Shown here one piece after another: positions 23,404 to 32,442 of a stretch of 64,000 nucleotides of DNA. The notes beneath the pieces are model-generated. The model saw only the letters and a program-made list of their open reading frames with translations, ran no database searches and was not told the DNA's origin. Positions within the stretch are counted from its first letter, which is position 1, and every line of letters begins with the position of its first letter. A program made the position numbers and the translations under genes. Source of the stretch: Selenomonas sputigena_A (GTDB taxonomy: Bacteria > Bacillota > Negativicutes > Selenomonadales > Selenomonadaceae); contig NZ_CP194411.1 in assembly GCF_051603425.1 (NCBI RefSeq), positions 1,364,001 to 1,428,000 of the forward strand. Reading direction: 5' to 3'.

Positions 23404-24840
23404 GTGAAAAAAACTCTTACGGCGGCTCTCACGACGGCGCTTGTCGTCGGTGCAGCTTCCACGACGTTCGCTGCGGCCAACCCGTTCAGCGACGTCCCGA
23501 GCGACCATTGGGCCTATGACGCTGTTGCGCAGCTCGCTGACGACGGCATCATCGAGGGCTACGGCGACGGCACGTACCGCGGCCAGAACGAGATCACGCG
23601 CTATGAGATGGCGCAGATGGTCGCGAAGGCCATGGCGAAGGAAGATCAGGCCAATGCACAGCAGAAGGCTATGATCGACAAGCTCGCCGCTGAGTTCAGC
23701 GAAGAGCTCAACAACCTCGGTGTCCGCGTCTCGAACCTCGAGTCGAAGATCGACAATGTGAAGTGGACGGGCATACTGCGCTACGACTACAAGAAATCAA
23801 ACTACGAGGGCCAGGAGCGTGCGAAAGACAAGCGCAAGAACGCGCTTTTGTTCCGCATGAATACGGTAGCAACGGTCAACGACCACTGGAAGGTCAAGGC
23901 TCGTATCGACGCTTCCACGGATATGGACAAGGATAATGATGCCAGCAATAACAAGGGCTGGGGCGCTAAAAAGAACCATAGCAATACGGATCGTAAGCTT
24001 ACCTTGAAGCGCGCTTATGCTGCCGGCCACTATGGCATCACGGACATCAATGCCGGCCTGATTCCGCTCACGACGGAGCAGGGCGTGCTTTTCGACAGCG
24101 ATATTACGGGTGCGCAGGTCGTCGTCGGTGCCGACCAGAAGTTCACGGGCACGCTGACGGCAGGTCGTATCGATCTTTCGGATACGTCCATGGGCGCAGC
24201 TATGGGCAGCTGGATGATTGACGCACAGAAGAAGGGCAAAGCTGGTGCGGGTGTGGTCGACCAGTCCACGGGCACGATCTGGGGCTTGAACCTCACATGG
24301 AAGCCGACGGACAAGGTCAGCGTTGCCGGCGAGTACTACCGTCTTACGCACAGCCAGATTTTCAAGCGCTACAACAACAATGACGGCAAGACGCAGTCCA
24401 TCTGGGGCATCGGCGCCAGCTACAAGTTCGACGACAACTTCAAGGCCAGCGCCGGCTACTGGAATAACACGGGCTTCGAGGATACGCGCTACTACCTTGA
24501 GGGCGTCAGCAAGGAGACGCCGGAGCATCGCGGCTACAGCAACCATGCCTGGAACGTCCAGCTCGACTATAAGGGGGCGCAGCCGCAGAATGCGCGCACC
24601 TACGGTCTCTATGCGGCGTACCGCTATCTTGGGCAGGGCGCTGTCATCGAGCCGACCTTCAATGGCGCAGCTTGGGGCCAGAAGGGCTGGGAGATCGGCG
24701 GCCAGTACGTCTTCGCGAAGAACGTCATGGGCACGCTCCTCTTCTTCAGCGGCAACAGGATTCGCGACATCGAGGATGGTACCCATCATAAGGACAACGG
24801 CGTCAACACGATGTTCGGCCGTCTCGAATACTTCTTCTGA
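23404..24840 (+). CDS. ompM: OmpM-like outer-membrane porin with SLH domain, copy 1
   Basis: This 478-residue protein combines a signal peptide (VKKTLTAALTTALVVG, cut near AAA) with one S-layer-homology domain (about 25-75: NPFSDVPSDHWAYDAVAQL, GYGDGTYRGQNEITRYEMA). Next come a coiled-coil stretch (about 95-125) and a long Tyr/Trp/Gly-rich beta-barrel ending in EYFF. In Negativicutes such proteins tether the outer membrane to polyaminated peptidoglycan through the SLH domain and act as general porins. Start is GTG at 23404 after AAGGAGGAGTTTCTA. Its 5' third is almost identical to that of copy 2. Confidence 0.93.
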   Translation: MKKTLTAALTTALVVGAASTTFAAANPFSDVPSDHWAYDAVAQLADDGIIEGYGDGTYRGQNEITRYEMAQMVAKAMAKEDQANAQQKAMIDKLAAEFSEELNNLGVRVSNLESKIDNVKWTGILRYDYKKSNYEGQERAKDKRKNALLFRMNTVATVNDHWKVKARIDASTDMDKDNDASNNKGWGAKKNHSNTDRKLTLKRAYAAGHYGITDINAGLIPLTTEQGVLFDSDITGAQVVVGADQKFTGTLTAGRIDLSDTSMGAAMGSWMIDAQKKGKAGAGVVDQSTGTIWGLNLTWKPTDKVSVAGEYYRLTHSQIFKRYNNNDGKTQSIWGIGASYKFDDNFKASAGYWNNTGFEDTRYYLEGVSKETPEHRGYSNHAWNVQLDYKGAQPQNARTYGLYAAYRYLGQGAVIEPTFNGAAWGQKGWEIGGQYVFAKNVMGTLLFFSGNRIRDIEDGTHHKDNGVNTMFGRLEYFF

Positions 24841-24858
24841 TAAGGTTTTGCCGAAAAA

Positions 24859-24889
24859 GGAATCCCCGCATCGCGGGGGTTCCTTTTTT
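24859..24889 (+). terminator. terminator of porin copy 1
   Basis: GGAATCCCCGC and GCGGGGGTTCC arms followed by T6. Confidence 0.92.
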
Positions 24890-24937
24890 CTCATGAAATT
24901 CTCATCGAAAACATAAAATATATTAGCAAAATAAGGC

Positions 24938-24966
24938 TTGCATTTTAAATTCACTTATGCTATTCT
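24938..24966 (+). promoter_or_regulatory. promoter of the second porin gene
   Basis: TTGCAT and TATTCT are 17 bases apart. The leader again holds a GAGGAAACATGGACACTC element. Confidence 0.6.
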
Positions 24967-25083
24967 GGACAAGAACCGATTGAGAAAGAGCGAACCAAGA
25001 GGAAACATGGACACTCTGGAAAACCGCTCCTCCTTCTTCGGTTCAGCCGAAATTTATTCAAACTTTTTAAGGAGGAGTTTCTG

Positions 25084-26511
25084 ATGAAAAAGACTCTCAC
25101 TGCGGCTCTCACGACGGCGCTTGTTGTCGGTGCAGCCTCCACGACGTTCGCTGCGGCCAACCCGTTCAGCGATGTTCCGGCCGACCATTGGGCCTATGAC
25201 GCTGTTGCGCAGCTCGCTGACGACGGCATCATCGAGGGCTACGGCGACGGCACGTACCGCGGCCAGAACGAGATCACGCGCTATGAGATGGCGCAGATGG
25301 TCGCCAAGGCCATGGCGAAGGAAGATCAGGCCAATGCACAGCAGAAGGCCATGATCGACAAGCTCGCCGCTGAGTTCAGCGAAGAGCTCAACAACCTCGG
25401 TGTCCGCGTCTCGAACCTCGAGTCGAAGATCGACAATGTGAAGTGGACGGGCGAACTGCAGTATACGTACTACAAGCACAACTTCGAGAGCGGTGATCGT
25501 TTCCCGAACAATCATGGTGCGCCTCAGGATGAACGCCAGAACGAGCTTCTGTTCCGCCTCGAGCCTGAGGCTACGGTCAATGATCACTGGAAGGTCATGG
25601 CTCGTGTCGATGCCACGGTTGATATCGACAAGGACAACCCGGCCGATAAGAAGTGGGCATCGAAGAACCATGAGGATACGGATGCCAAGGTCACGCTCAA
25701 GCGTGCCTATGCTGCCGGCCACTATGGCGTCACGGACATCAATGCCGGTTTGCTTCCGGTCTTCACGGAGCAGGGCATGGTTCTTGATGACAATATTACG
25801 GGCGCACAGGTCGTCGTCGGTGCCGACCAGAAGTTCACGGGTACGCTGACGGCTGGCCGCATCGATCTTTCGGACACGAAGATGGGTGATGATGTTGGCG
25901 GTTGGATGAAGGACAATGGCTTCACGGTTGACCAGAAGACGGGCACGATTTGGGGCTTGAACCTCACGTGGAAGCCGACGGACAAGATCAGCGTCGCCGG
26001 CGAGTACTACCGCCTCACGCACAGCCAGATCTTCAAGCGCTACAACAACGATGACGGCAAGACGCAGTCCATCTGGGGCATCGGCGGCAGCTATCAGTTC
26101 GACGACAACTTCAAGGCCAGCGCCGGCTACTGGAACAACACGGGCTTCGAGGACACGCGCTACTACCTCAAGGATGTCAGCAAGGAAGAGCCGGATCATC
26201 GCGGCTACAGCAACCATGCTTGGAACGTCCAGCTCGACTTCAAGGGTGCAGAGCCTGAGAATGCGCGCACCTACGGTCTCTATGCGGCATACCGTTATGT
26301 CGGCCAGGGCGCTGCCATCAACCCGACGTTCGACGGCGCAAGCTGGGGCGAAAAGGGCTGGGAGATCGGCGGTCAGTACGTCTTCGCGAAGAACGTCATG
26401 GGCACGCTCCTCTTCTTCAGCGGCAACAGGATCCGCGACATCGAGGATGGTACCCATCACAGGGACAACGGCGTCAGCAAGCTGTTCGGCCGTCTCGAGT
26501 ACTTCTTCTAA
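25084..26511 (+). CDS. ompM: OmpM-like outer-membrane porin with SLH domain, copy 2
   Basis: Paralogue of the gene just upstream, 475 residues, with the same layout: signal peptide, SLH domain, coiled coil and barrel ending EYFF. The first ~125 residues and the last ~200 are nearly the same as in copy 1. The differences gather in residues ~128-175 and ~275-300, probably surface loops or the barrel start. Separate promoters and terminators would let the cell switch porins. ATG follows AAGGAGGAGTTTCTG. Confidence 0.93.
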   Translation: MKKTLTAALTTALVVGAASTTFAAANPFSDVPADHWAYDAVAQLADDGIIEGYGDGTYRGQNEITRYEMAQMVAKAMAKEDQANAQQKAMIDKLAAEFSEELNNLGVRVSNLESKIDNVKWTGELQYTYYKHNFESGDRFPNNHGAPQDERQNELLFRLEPEATVNDHWKVMARVDATVDIDKDNPADKKWASKNHEDTDAKVTLKRAYAAGHYGVTDINAGLLPVFTEQGMVLDDNITGAQVVVGADQKFTGTLTAGRIDLSDTKMGDDVGGWMKDNGFTVDQKTGTIWGLNLTWKPTDKISVAGEYYRLTHSQIFKRYNNDDGKTQSIWGIGGSYQFDDNFKASAGYWNNTGFEDTRYYLKDVSKEEPDHRGYSNHAWNVQLDFKGAEPENARTYGLYAAYRYVGQGAAINPTFDGASWGEKGWEIGGQYVFAKNVMGTLLFFSGNRIRDIEDGTHHRDNGVSKLFGRLEYFF

Positions 26512-26524
26512 TTTGACTCTGGTA

Positions 26525-26555
26525 AGAACCCCCGCATCTGCGGGGGTTCTTTTTT
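26525..26555 (+). terminator. terminator of porin copy 2
   Basis: AGAACCCCCGC and GCGGGGGTTCT arms followed by T5. Confidence 0.92.
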
Positions 26556-26577
26556 GCCTCTCCGGGAAAGTCTATGG

Positions 26578-26583
26578 TATAAT
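26578..26583 (+). promoter_or_regulatory. -10 box of the Rpn gene
   Basis: TATAAT, 43 bases before the start at 26627. Confidence 0.5.
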
Positions 26584-26626
26584 GGAGAAAACAGAGACTT
26601 GCTGCTGTGCGGCTAGAGGAGAACTT

Positions 26627-27490
26627 ATGGGTGAGGAAAACAAAGGGAAGAAATACCAGGACACCGTGTTTCGGATGTACTTCGACAATGCCGCACGGCT
26701 GCGGGAAGTGGCGGGTGCGCTTCATGAATGTACGTATGCGAGCGAAGAAGATGTAAAGATCGTGACATTGGAAGGAACATTCCTCTCACAGGTGAAAAAT
26801 GATGTGTCTTTCCTGCTGTCGGGGCGTCATCTGATTCTGATCGAGCATCAAAGTACGGAGAACGAAAATATGCCACTGCGCTGCCTCTATTACGTATGCG
26901 AGCAGTTCCGCAAGGCTGTGTCTGCCAAGCAGCTTTATATGAAAAAACGGATCGGGCTTCCTGCACCGGAGTTCCATGTATTCTTCACGGCGGATACGGA
27001 ATTGCCGGAAAGATGGCAGATGAGGCTTTCCGACGCCTATTTGGAGTCTGGGGCGGAAAGCAGTCTGGAACTTACCGTGACCTGCCATAATATCGCGTAT
27101 AAAAGCGGCAGGAAGCTGCTCAAAAAGAGCCGCTCGCTGCATGACTACAGCTTCTTCATCAGCCGCGTCAAGGAAAACATTGCGGCAGGAATGGAGCGCA
27201 GCAAAGCTATACGGGAGGCCATTCGCTATTGTGAAGAACACGGCATCATGGAAGAGTTCCTAAAAGTGCACGAGAGGGAGGTTGTCGATATGGTAAACTT
27301 TGAATGGAACCAACAGGAATACGAAGATGCCATCCGTGAACAGGGGCGTGAGCGAGGCCTTGAGCAAGGGAGAGTCATGGTTGTTCTGGGGCTGCTCAAG
27401 CAAAAGCAGCCGCTGGAAACCATTGCGGATGCTGCGGAATTGCCGCTTGAGAAAGTCAGAGAGATCGGCCGCCTGCACAGTTTGCTTTGA
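26627..27490 (+). CDS. Rpn-family PD-(D/E)XK nuclease
   Basis: This 287-residue protein belongs to the recombination-promoting nuclease family, long annotated as putative transposase. Features: the N-terminal KKYQDTVFRMYF motif, the nuclease core with LILIEHQST (the E-x-Q variant of the PD-(D/E)XK centre), and a C-terminal helical tail of EQGRERGLEQGR type. Members cut DNA and may take part in recombination or phage defence. The ATG follows AGAGGAGAACTT. It stands alone; a palindromic repeat lies just downstream. Confidence 0.85.
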   Translation: MGEENKGKKYQDTVFRMYFDNAARLREVAGALHECTYASEEDVKIVTLEGTFLSQVKNDVSFLLSGRHLILIEHQSTENENMPLRCLYYVCEQFRKAVSAKQLYMKKRIGLPAPEFHVFFTADTELPERWQMRLSDAYLESGAESSLELTVTCHNIAYKSGRKLLKKSRSLHDYSFFISRVKENIAAGMERSKAIREAIRYCEEHGIMEEFLKVHEREVVDMVNFEWNQQEYEDAIREQGRERGLEQGRVMVVLGLLKQKQPLETIADAAELPLEKVREIGRLHSLL

Positions 27491-27536
27491 GGCAGGAGAG
27501 GGGAAAAGAGAATCGTTCAGTTGAATTTTTCTGGCC

Positions 27537-27681
27537 TTAGGGAAGTGATGCTCAATTCAGCCCGCCGTCTTGGCAATTTTTTTCTCCGCATAGCTGCGCT
27601 ATGCGGAGAATTTGTCTCTTGGATCAATTGGAAAATTTGCTGCCAAGCCGACGCGCTTCATCCTAATTCAGCACATCTTTG
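27537..27681. repeat. palindromic repeat (MITE-like), copy A, degenerate
   Basis: It starts TTAGGGAAGTGATG...AATTCAG and ends CTTCATCCTAATTCAGCAC, resembling copies at 40.5, 42.3 and 46.3 kb. The centre is a perfect hairpin, TCTCCGCATAGC with GCTATGCGGAGA. No coding capacity. Confidence 0.6.
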
Positions 27682-27707
27682 GATTTTGTCGCAATCTTGC
27701 TCTTTTT

Positions 27708-27723
27708 GGTAACAAGTATTACC
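27708..27723 (+). promoter_or_regulatory. candidate CRP/FNR-family (HcpR-like) site before hcp
   Basis: GGTAACAAGTATTACC is an almost perfect inverted repeat (GGTAA/TTACC). Its centre lies at about -41.5 relative to the start predicted from the TATGAT at 27745-27750, the class II activator position. HcpR, a CRP/FNR-type regulator of nitrosative stress, is known to control hcp in many anaerobes. Which regulator binds here is inferred. Confidence 0.5.
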
Positions 27724-27744
27724 GCAGATGCTTTTTTGCTTTGT

Positions 27745-27750
27745 TATGAT
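27745..27750 (+). promoter_or_regulatory. -10 box of hcp
   Basis: TATGAT with no good -35 match, as expected for an activator-dependent promoter. Confidence 0.5.
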
Positions 27751-27817
27751 AGCGTTGTCGCGAGGAACTGTGAAGTCGGTTCCCAAATGATTTTGCAAAA
27801 GAGAAAGGGCGGTATAT

Positions 27818-29455
27818 ATGGAGAACAAGATGTTTTGCTTCCAGTGTCAGGAAACGGCGGGCTGCAAGGGATGCACTCAGGTGGGCGTTTGCGGCAAGAA
27901 GCCGGAGGTCGCGGGGCTTCAGGATTTGCTGATTTATGTGACGAAGGGGCTTTCTTCTGTATCGACGGCGCTGCGAGAGGCCGGAAAGCCGGTGGCTGTG
28001 TCGATCGATGACCGTGTGACGCTGAATCTTTTCATCACGATTACAAATGCAAATTTTGATGAGGAAGCGATTGCTGCGGCCATCGAGGAAACGCTGCGCA
28101 TGAAGGCCCAGCTCCTGCAGGAGCTGGACGATCGCGCGAATCTGCCGGCGGCGGCGCTCTGGCACGGCGCGCGCAGCGAGTTTCAGGCGAAGGCGGCATC
28201 GGCGGATGTCGGCGTTCTCGCGACGGAAAACGAGGACGTACGCAGTCTCAGGGAACTTGCCACGTATGGGCTCAAGGGCATGGCGGCGTACAACCATCAT
28301 GCGAATGTGCTCGACTATCGCGATGAGGCGGTCGACGCCTTTATGCAGAAGGCTTTGGCACAGCTTTTGGATGACAGCCTTTCGGGCGACGATCTCACGG
28401 CTCTTGTGCTGGAGACGGGCAAGTACGGCGTTGCCGTCATGGCTCTTCTCGATAAGGCGAACACGGAGACGTACGGTCATCCGGAAATCACGAAGGTCGC
28501 TCTCGGCGTGCGCAGGAATCCGGGCATCCTGATTTCGGGTCACGACCTCAAGGATTTGAAGGCGCTGCTCGATCAGACGGAAGGCACGGGCGTCGATGTC
28601 TATACGCACGGCGAGATGCTGCCGGCGCATTACTATCCGGCGTTCAAGAAGTACGCGCATTTCGCGGGCAACTACGGCAATGCCTGGTGGCAGCAGAAGG
28701 AAGAGTTCGAGGCGTTCAACGGCCCGATCCTCATGACGACGAACTGCATTGTGCCGCCGAAGGCGAGCTATCAGGATCGCATCTTCACGACGGCCGCCGT
28801 CGGCTTCCCCGGCTGTCCGCACATAGAGGAGAAGGACGGCAGGAAGGATTTCTCCGCTGTCATTGAGCTGGCGAAGAAGTGTGAGCCGCCCAAGGAGCTG
28901 GAGCAGGGTGAGATCGTCGGCGGTTTTGCGCATGAGCAGGTCTTCGCGCTCGCCGATAAGGTCGTCGATGCCGTGAAGTCGGGTGCGATCAAGAAGTTCA
29001 TCGTCATGGGCGGCTGCGATGGCCGTCATAAGACGCGCAGCTACTACCGCGAGTTTGCAGAAGCTTTGCCGAAGGACACGGTCATTCTGACGGCAGGCTG
29101 CGCGAAGTACAAGTACATCAAGCTCGATCTCGGCGACATCGGCGGCATCCCGCGTGTTCTCGATGCGGGCCAGTGCAACGATTCCTACTCTCTGGCGCTC
29201 ATCGCGCTGAAGCTCAAGGAAGTGTTTGGGCTCGCCGATGTGAACGAGCTGCCGATTGTCTACAACATCGCCTGGTACGAGCAGAAGGCGGTCATTGTCC
29301 TTCTCGCACTGCTGCATCTCGGTGTAAAGAACATCCACCTCGGGCCGACGCTGCCGGCATTCCTCTCGCCGAATGTCGCAAACGTGCTCGTCGAAACCTT
29401 CGGCATCGGCGGCATCACGGATGTCGAGAGCGATATCAAGAGCATGATCGGCTGA
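27818..29455 (+). CDS. hcp: hybrid cluster protein (hydroxylamine/NO reductase)
   Basis: Hcp removes nitric oxide and hydroxylamine in anaerobes and carries an FeS cluster plus the hybrid Fe-S-O cluster. The 545-residue length fits the family. The N-terminal cysteines have the C-x2-C-x8-C-x5-C spacing (C7, C10, C19, C25) of the anaerobe type. Hybrid-cluster ligands are in SGHDLKD, THGEMLPAHYYP, FPGCPHI, LTAGCAKYKY and DAGQCNDSYS. The ATG follows AAAGGGCGGTATAT. No reductase partner (Hcr) is adjacent. A hemerythrin gene faces it. Confidence 0.96.
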   Translation: MENKMFCFQCQETAGCKGCTQVGVCGKKPEVAGLQDLLIYVTKGLSSVSTALREAGKPVAVSIDDRVTLNLFITITNANFDEEAIAAAIEETLRMKAQLLQELDDRANLPAAALWHGARSEFQAKAASADVGVLATENEDVRSLRELATYGLKGMAAYNHHANVLDYRDEAVDAFMQKALAQLLDDSLSGDDLTALVLETGKYGVAVMALLDKANTETYGHPEITKVALGVRRNPGILISGHDLKDLKALLDQTEGTGVDVYTHGEMLPAHYYPAFKKYAHFAGNYGNAWWQQKEEFEAFNGPILMTTNCIVPPKASYQDRIFTTAAVGFPGCPHIEEKDGRKDFSAVIELAKKCEPPKELEQGEIVGGFAHEQVFALADKVVDAVKSGAIKKFIVMGGCDGRHKTRSYYREFAEALPKDTVILTAGCAKYKYIKLDLGDIGGIPRVLDAGQCNDSYSLALIALKLKEVFGLADVNELPIVYNIAWYEQKAVIVLLALLHLGVKNIHLGPTLPAFLSPNVANVLVETFGIGGITDVESDIKSMIG

Positions 29456-29491
29456 GCATCGTGTGTGCCCAGGCAAGATGATAAAATAAGG

Positions 29492-29533
29492 AACGGGCTT
29501 CTCTTGCAGAAAAAGCAGGAGAAGCCCGTTTTG
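29492..29533. terminator. bidirectional terminator between hcp and the hemerythrin gene
   Basis: A 16-bp stem (AACGGGCTTCTCTTGC paired with GCAGGAGAAGCCCGTT) with TTTT on the plus side, between convergent genes. Confidence 0.88.
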
Positions 29534-29559
29534 TGTATGTGACTAGGTGATCGATCGTG

Positions 29560-30798
29560 TTATTCCGTCAGATTTAAGGCCGCTTCCTCGATATAGGGCA
29601 TCTTCTTGTCAATCTTCAGGATGTGCTGCACGAGCCAGTTGAGGAGGAACTTGATGAGTTTGTCGAGGGCTTCCTCCTGGTGGGCGTCGATATCGTCGAG
29701 GTCGATATTGTTCAGCTGTTCGACGAAAGCGGTGTGGGCTTTCACTTGCTCGGCCAGACCGTCGTAGTTGATGCTCTTCATGTAGCGTTCTTCATCAGCG
29801 AAGTGTTTGATCGTGTAGTCGCGCAGTTCGCCGATAATCGCGACGATGTCGTCGAATTTATCGATGCGGAATTCGTCATGCACGAGCTCGTAGGTCTGGC
29901 GCACCAAGTCGAAAAGCGTTTCGTGCTCCTTGTCGACAAGCGGAATCTGCGTGCGAAATTCGTCGGTGAAGGCGAAGGGATCGGCGGGCGCGGATTTTTT
30001 CTTGATGACGGCAGCTTTTGCGGGCTTGCCGGGCTGGGGAACGTTTTTCGGGGGCGTGCTTTCCGACGTTTCTGTTGCAGGTTTCTTTGCCGCTGCAGCT
30101 TTTGCCTTTGGCGCAGCTTTGGCGGCGGTCTTTTTTTGCTTTTCTGCCTTTGGCGTGGGGGCCGTTCCGTCCGCGCCGCTTTCTCCTGCTGCGGCAGCTT
30201 TCCTGCGTGCGGGGGCGGGTTTCCTCTTGGGGGCGGGCGTTTCCTCCGGCGCTTCAGCGCGGCTTTCTTCGGCATCGGCTGTGTTCGCTGTGGGCGCGAC
30301 TGCTGTCGCCGCGCTGTCGGAAGCATGCGGCGTCTCGCGCTCTGCTGCTTTGGCTGCCTTGGCCGCCTTGGCCTTGGCTTCCATGGCGGCCGCCTTGGCT
30401 TTCTTCTGTGCGCTGGCAATCAGCATGTCGCTTGAGAGGATGTGCTGCAGGAACCATTCGTTGAGAAAGTTCATGAGCGCGGTAAGTTCTTCGTAATCGT
30501 TTTGCCAGTTCAGGGAGGTCCTGTGCTGATCGATGACCGTGCGGAAGTGCGCGTGCGCCTCCTTTTGCTCCGCAAGCTCAGGGTCATGGGACATGCCCAT
30601 GATTTCCTCCTCGTATATATGCTGCTTGGCGATATGCTCTTGCATGGTGTCGAGGAGCTGTGCGCTCATGCGGTGAAAATCGTCCTCGTGGTTTTCATCG
30701 AGAGCCTGGCGCGCCTCTTCCATATCGGCGAGAAGGCGGCGATGGCCGTTGTCGATAAAGGGGATGCCTGTTTCAAAATTTTCTAGGAAACGGTACAT
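29560..30798 (-). CDS. double-domain bacteriohemerythrin with Ala/Lys/Pro linker
   Basis: The 412-residue cytosolic protein has two hemerythrin domains (about 1-132 and 280-405) joined by a ~140-residue linker rich in Ala, Lys and Pro. Hemerythrins bind O2, or sometimes NO, at a di-iron site. Each domain keeps the first His (DNGHRRLL; DKEHETLF), HxxxE (HIYEE; HFADE) and the final HxxxxD (HILSSD; HILKID). In both, the first His of the usual HxxxH pair reads Gln (QKEAH; QVKAH). The ATG is at 30798. Together with hcp it suggests a local oxygen/NO defence theme. Confidence 0.88.
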   Translation of the reverse strand: MYRFLENFETGIPFIDNGHRRLLADMEEARQALDENHEDDFHRMSAQLLDTMQEHIAKQHIYEEEIMGMSHDPELAEQKEAHAHFRTVIDQHRTSLNWQNDYEELTALMNFLNEWFLQHILSSDMLIASAQKKAKAAAMEAKAKAAKAAKAAERETPHASDSAATAVAPTANTADAEESRAEAPEETPAPKRKPAPARRKAAAAGESGADGTAPTPKAEKQKKTAAKAAPKAKAAAAKKPATETSESTPPKNVPQPGKPAKAAVIKKKSAPADPFAFTDEFRTQIPLVDKEHETLFDLVRQTYELVHDEFRIDKFDDIVAIIGELRDYTIKHFADEERYMKSINYDGLAEQVKAHTAFVEQLNNIDLDDIDAHQEEALDKLIKFLLNWLVQHILKIDKKMPYIEEAALNLTE

Positions 30799-31030
30799 TT
30801 TTGTGCCTCCGTTTTTAGGGAAATGCTGGTGAATGCAATATCTCCCTAAGCGTAATATACATCTTCTTATCTATATCGGGTTTTAGGAAGTTTGTCTTAA
30901 TCCTGTCTTTTGACCTAGAGAAAGTTCTGCAGCACAGAAACGGCGCGGCTTTGTTCTTGATGATGCAGGGCGCATGGACTGCGCCTGTGGCGGCACAACG
31001 GCATTTTTCCCATGGATCTGCCGGCTATGC

Positions 31031-31036
31031 TATAAT
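31031..31036 (+). promoter_or_regulatory. -10 box of rarA
   Basis: TATAAT (within CTATGCTATAAT), 38 bases before the chosen start. The gap 30799-31030 has no gene; it holds only AT-rich promoter-like sequence for the hemerythrin gene. Confidence 0.55.
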
Positions 31037-31073
31037 ATATTTGTCAGGGAACATGGGCAGAGGAGGGAAAGCA

Positions 31074-32396
31074 TTGGAGCAGGATTCACTTTTCCGGCGT
31101 GAGGTCGATCTGCCGTTGGCGGCGCGTATGCGGCCGAGGTCATTGGCGGACTATGTGGGGCAGCAGCATCTCGTGGGCAAGGGAAAGATGCTCTCGCGCC
31201 TTATTGCAGAGGATAAGATTTTTTCCATGATATTCTGGGGGCCGCCGGGCGTCGGCAAGACGACGCTCGCGCGCATCATCGCGGGGGAGACGAAGGCGCG
31301 CTTTATTGATTTTTCGGCGGTGACGAGCGGCATCAAGGAGATCCGCACGGTCATGCAGGAGGCGGAGAAGAACACGGCGTACGGAGAGCGCACGATCCTC
31401 TTCGTCGATGAGATTCATCGCTTCAACAAGGCGCAGCAGGATGCGTTTCTGCCCTTTGTGGAAAAGGGAAGCATCATCCTCATCGGCGCGACGACGGAGA
31501 ACCCGTCCTTTGAGATCAACAGCGCACTTCTCTCGCGCTGCCGCGTCTTCGTGCTCAAGGCCCTGCAGAAGGTGGATATTCTGGGTTTGCTGCGCCGTGC
31601 GCTCACAGCTCCCGAGGGTTTCGGCAATCAGAGGGTGGAGATCGCGGACGACCTTTTGGAAGCGCTCGCCGCGTTCGCCAACGGCGACGCGCGCACGGCG
31701 CTTTCGACGCTGGAAATCGTCGTGCTGAACGGAGAGATGGAGAACGGCGCGCTCAAGGTCACGCCGGAGACGGTGGAGCAGTGTTTGGCGAAGAAGTCGC
31801 TTCTTTACGATAAGAAGGGCGAGGAGCATTACAATCTGATTTCGGCGCTGCACAAGTCGATGCGCAACTCCGATGCCGATGCGGCAGTCTATTGGCTCGC
31901 ACGCATGTTGGAGGCGGGTGAGGATCCCTTGTACATCGCGCGGCGCATCGTGCGCTTTGCGAGCGAGGATGTGGGGCTTGCCGACCCGCGTGCACTGGAG
32001 CTTGCCGTTGCTGCGTACCAGGCGTGCCACTTCATCGGCATGCCTGAGTGCTCGGTGCATCTGACGCAGGCAGCTGTTTACATGGCGCTCGCGCCGAAGT
32101 CGAATGCGATGGAAACCGCCTACCTCAAGGCGAGAGCCGACGCGACGGAGCGCCTCGCCGAGCCCGTGCCGCTCGTGATCCGAAATGCCGTGACGCAGCT
32201 CATGAAGGACGAGGGCTATGGTAAGGGCTACCAGTACGCGCACAATGCGAAGGAAAAGCTCACGAACATGCAGTGCCTGCCCGACGATCTTCTGGGAAGG
32301 GTCTACTACGAACCGACCGAGGAGGGGCTGGAAGCCCGCTTCAAGGCGCGGCTTGCGGACATCAAGCGATGGAAGAAGGAGCATGGCGCGAAGTAG
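31074..32396 (+). CDS. rarA: replication-associated recombination protein A (AAA ATPase)
   Basis: RarA (MgsA) acts at stalled replication forks. The ~440-residue product starts at a TTG with AGGAGGG seven bases upstream (MEQDSLFRREVDLPLAARMRP once translated). An in-frame ATG at 31053 is possible but has a worse site. It carries Walker A GPPGVGKTT, Walker B LFVDEIHRFNKAQQD, sensor 1 GATTENPSFEI and the C-terminal RarA tetramerisation domain (NLISALHKSMRNSD onward). Confidence 0.94.
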   Translation: MEQDSLFRREVDLPLAARMRPRSLADYVGQQHLVGKGKMLSRLIAEDKIFSMIFWGPPGVGKTTLARIIAGETKARFIDFSAVTSGIKEIRTVMQEAEKNTAYGERTILFVDEIHRFNKAQQDAFLPFVEKGSIILIGATTENPSFEINSALLSRCRVFVLKALQKVDILGLLRRALTAPEGFGNQRVEIADDLLEALAAFANGDARTALSTLEIVVLNGEMENGALKVTPETVEQCLAKKSLLYDKKGEEHYNLISALHKSMRNSDADAAVYWLARMLEAGEDPLYIARRIVRFASEDVGLADPRALELAVAAYQACHFIGMPECSVHLTQAAVYMALAPKSNAMETAYLKARADATERLAEPVPLVIRNAVTQLMKDEGYGKGYQYAHNAKEKLTNMQCLPDDLLGRVYYEPTEEGLEARFKARLADIKRWKKEHGAK

Positions 32397-32442
32397 CGGC
32401 GGTGCGGAGGACGCGCGGCGCTTCTATATAGGGGGGAAGGCC

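Noticed and set aside
26627..27490. Insertion-sequence transposase
   Set aside because: Rpn proteins are often labelled transposases, but no terminal inverted repeats or target duplications flank this gene, and the core is a PD-(D/E)XK nuclease.
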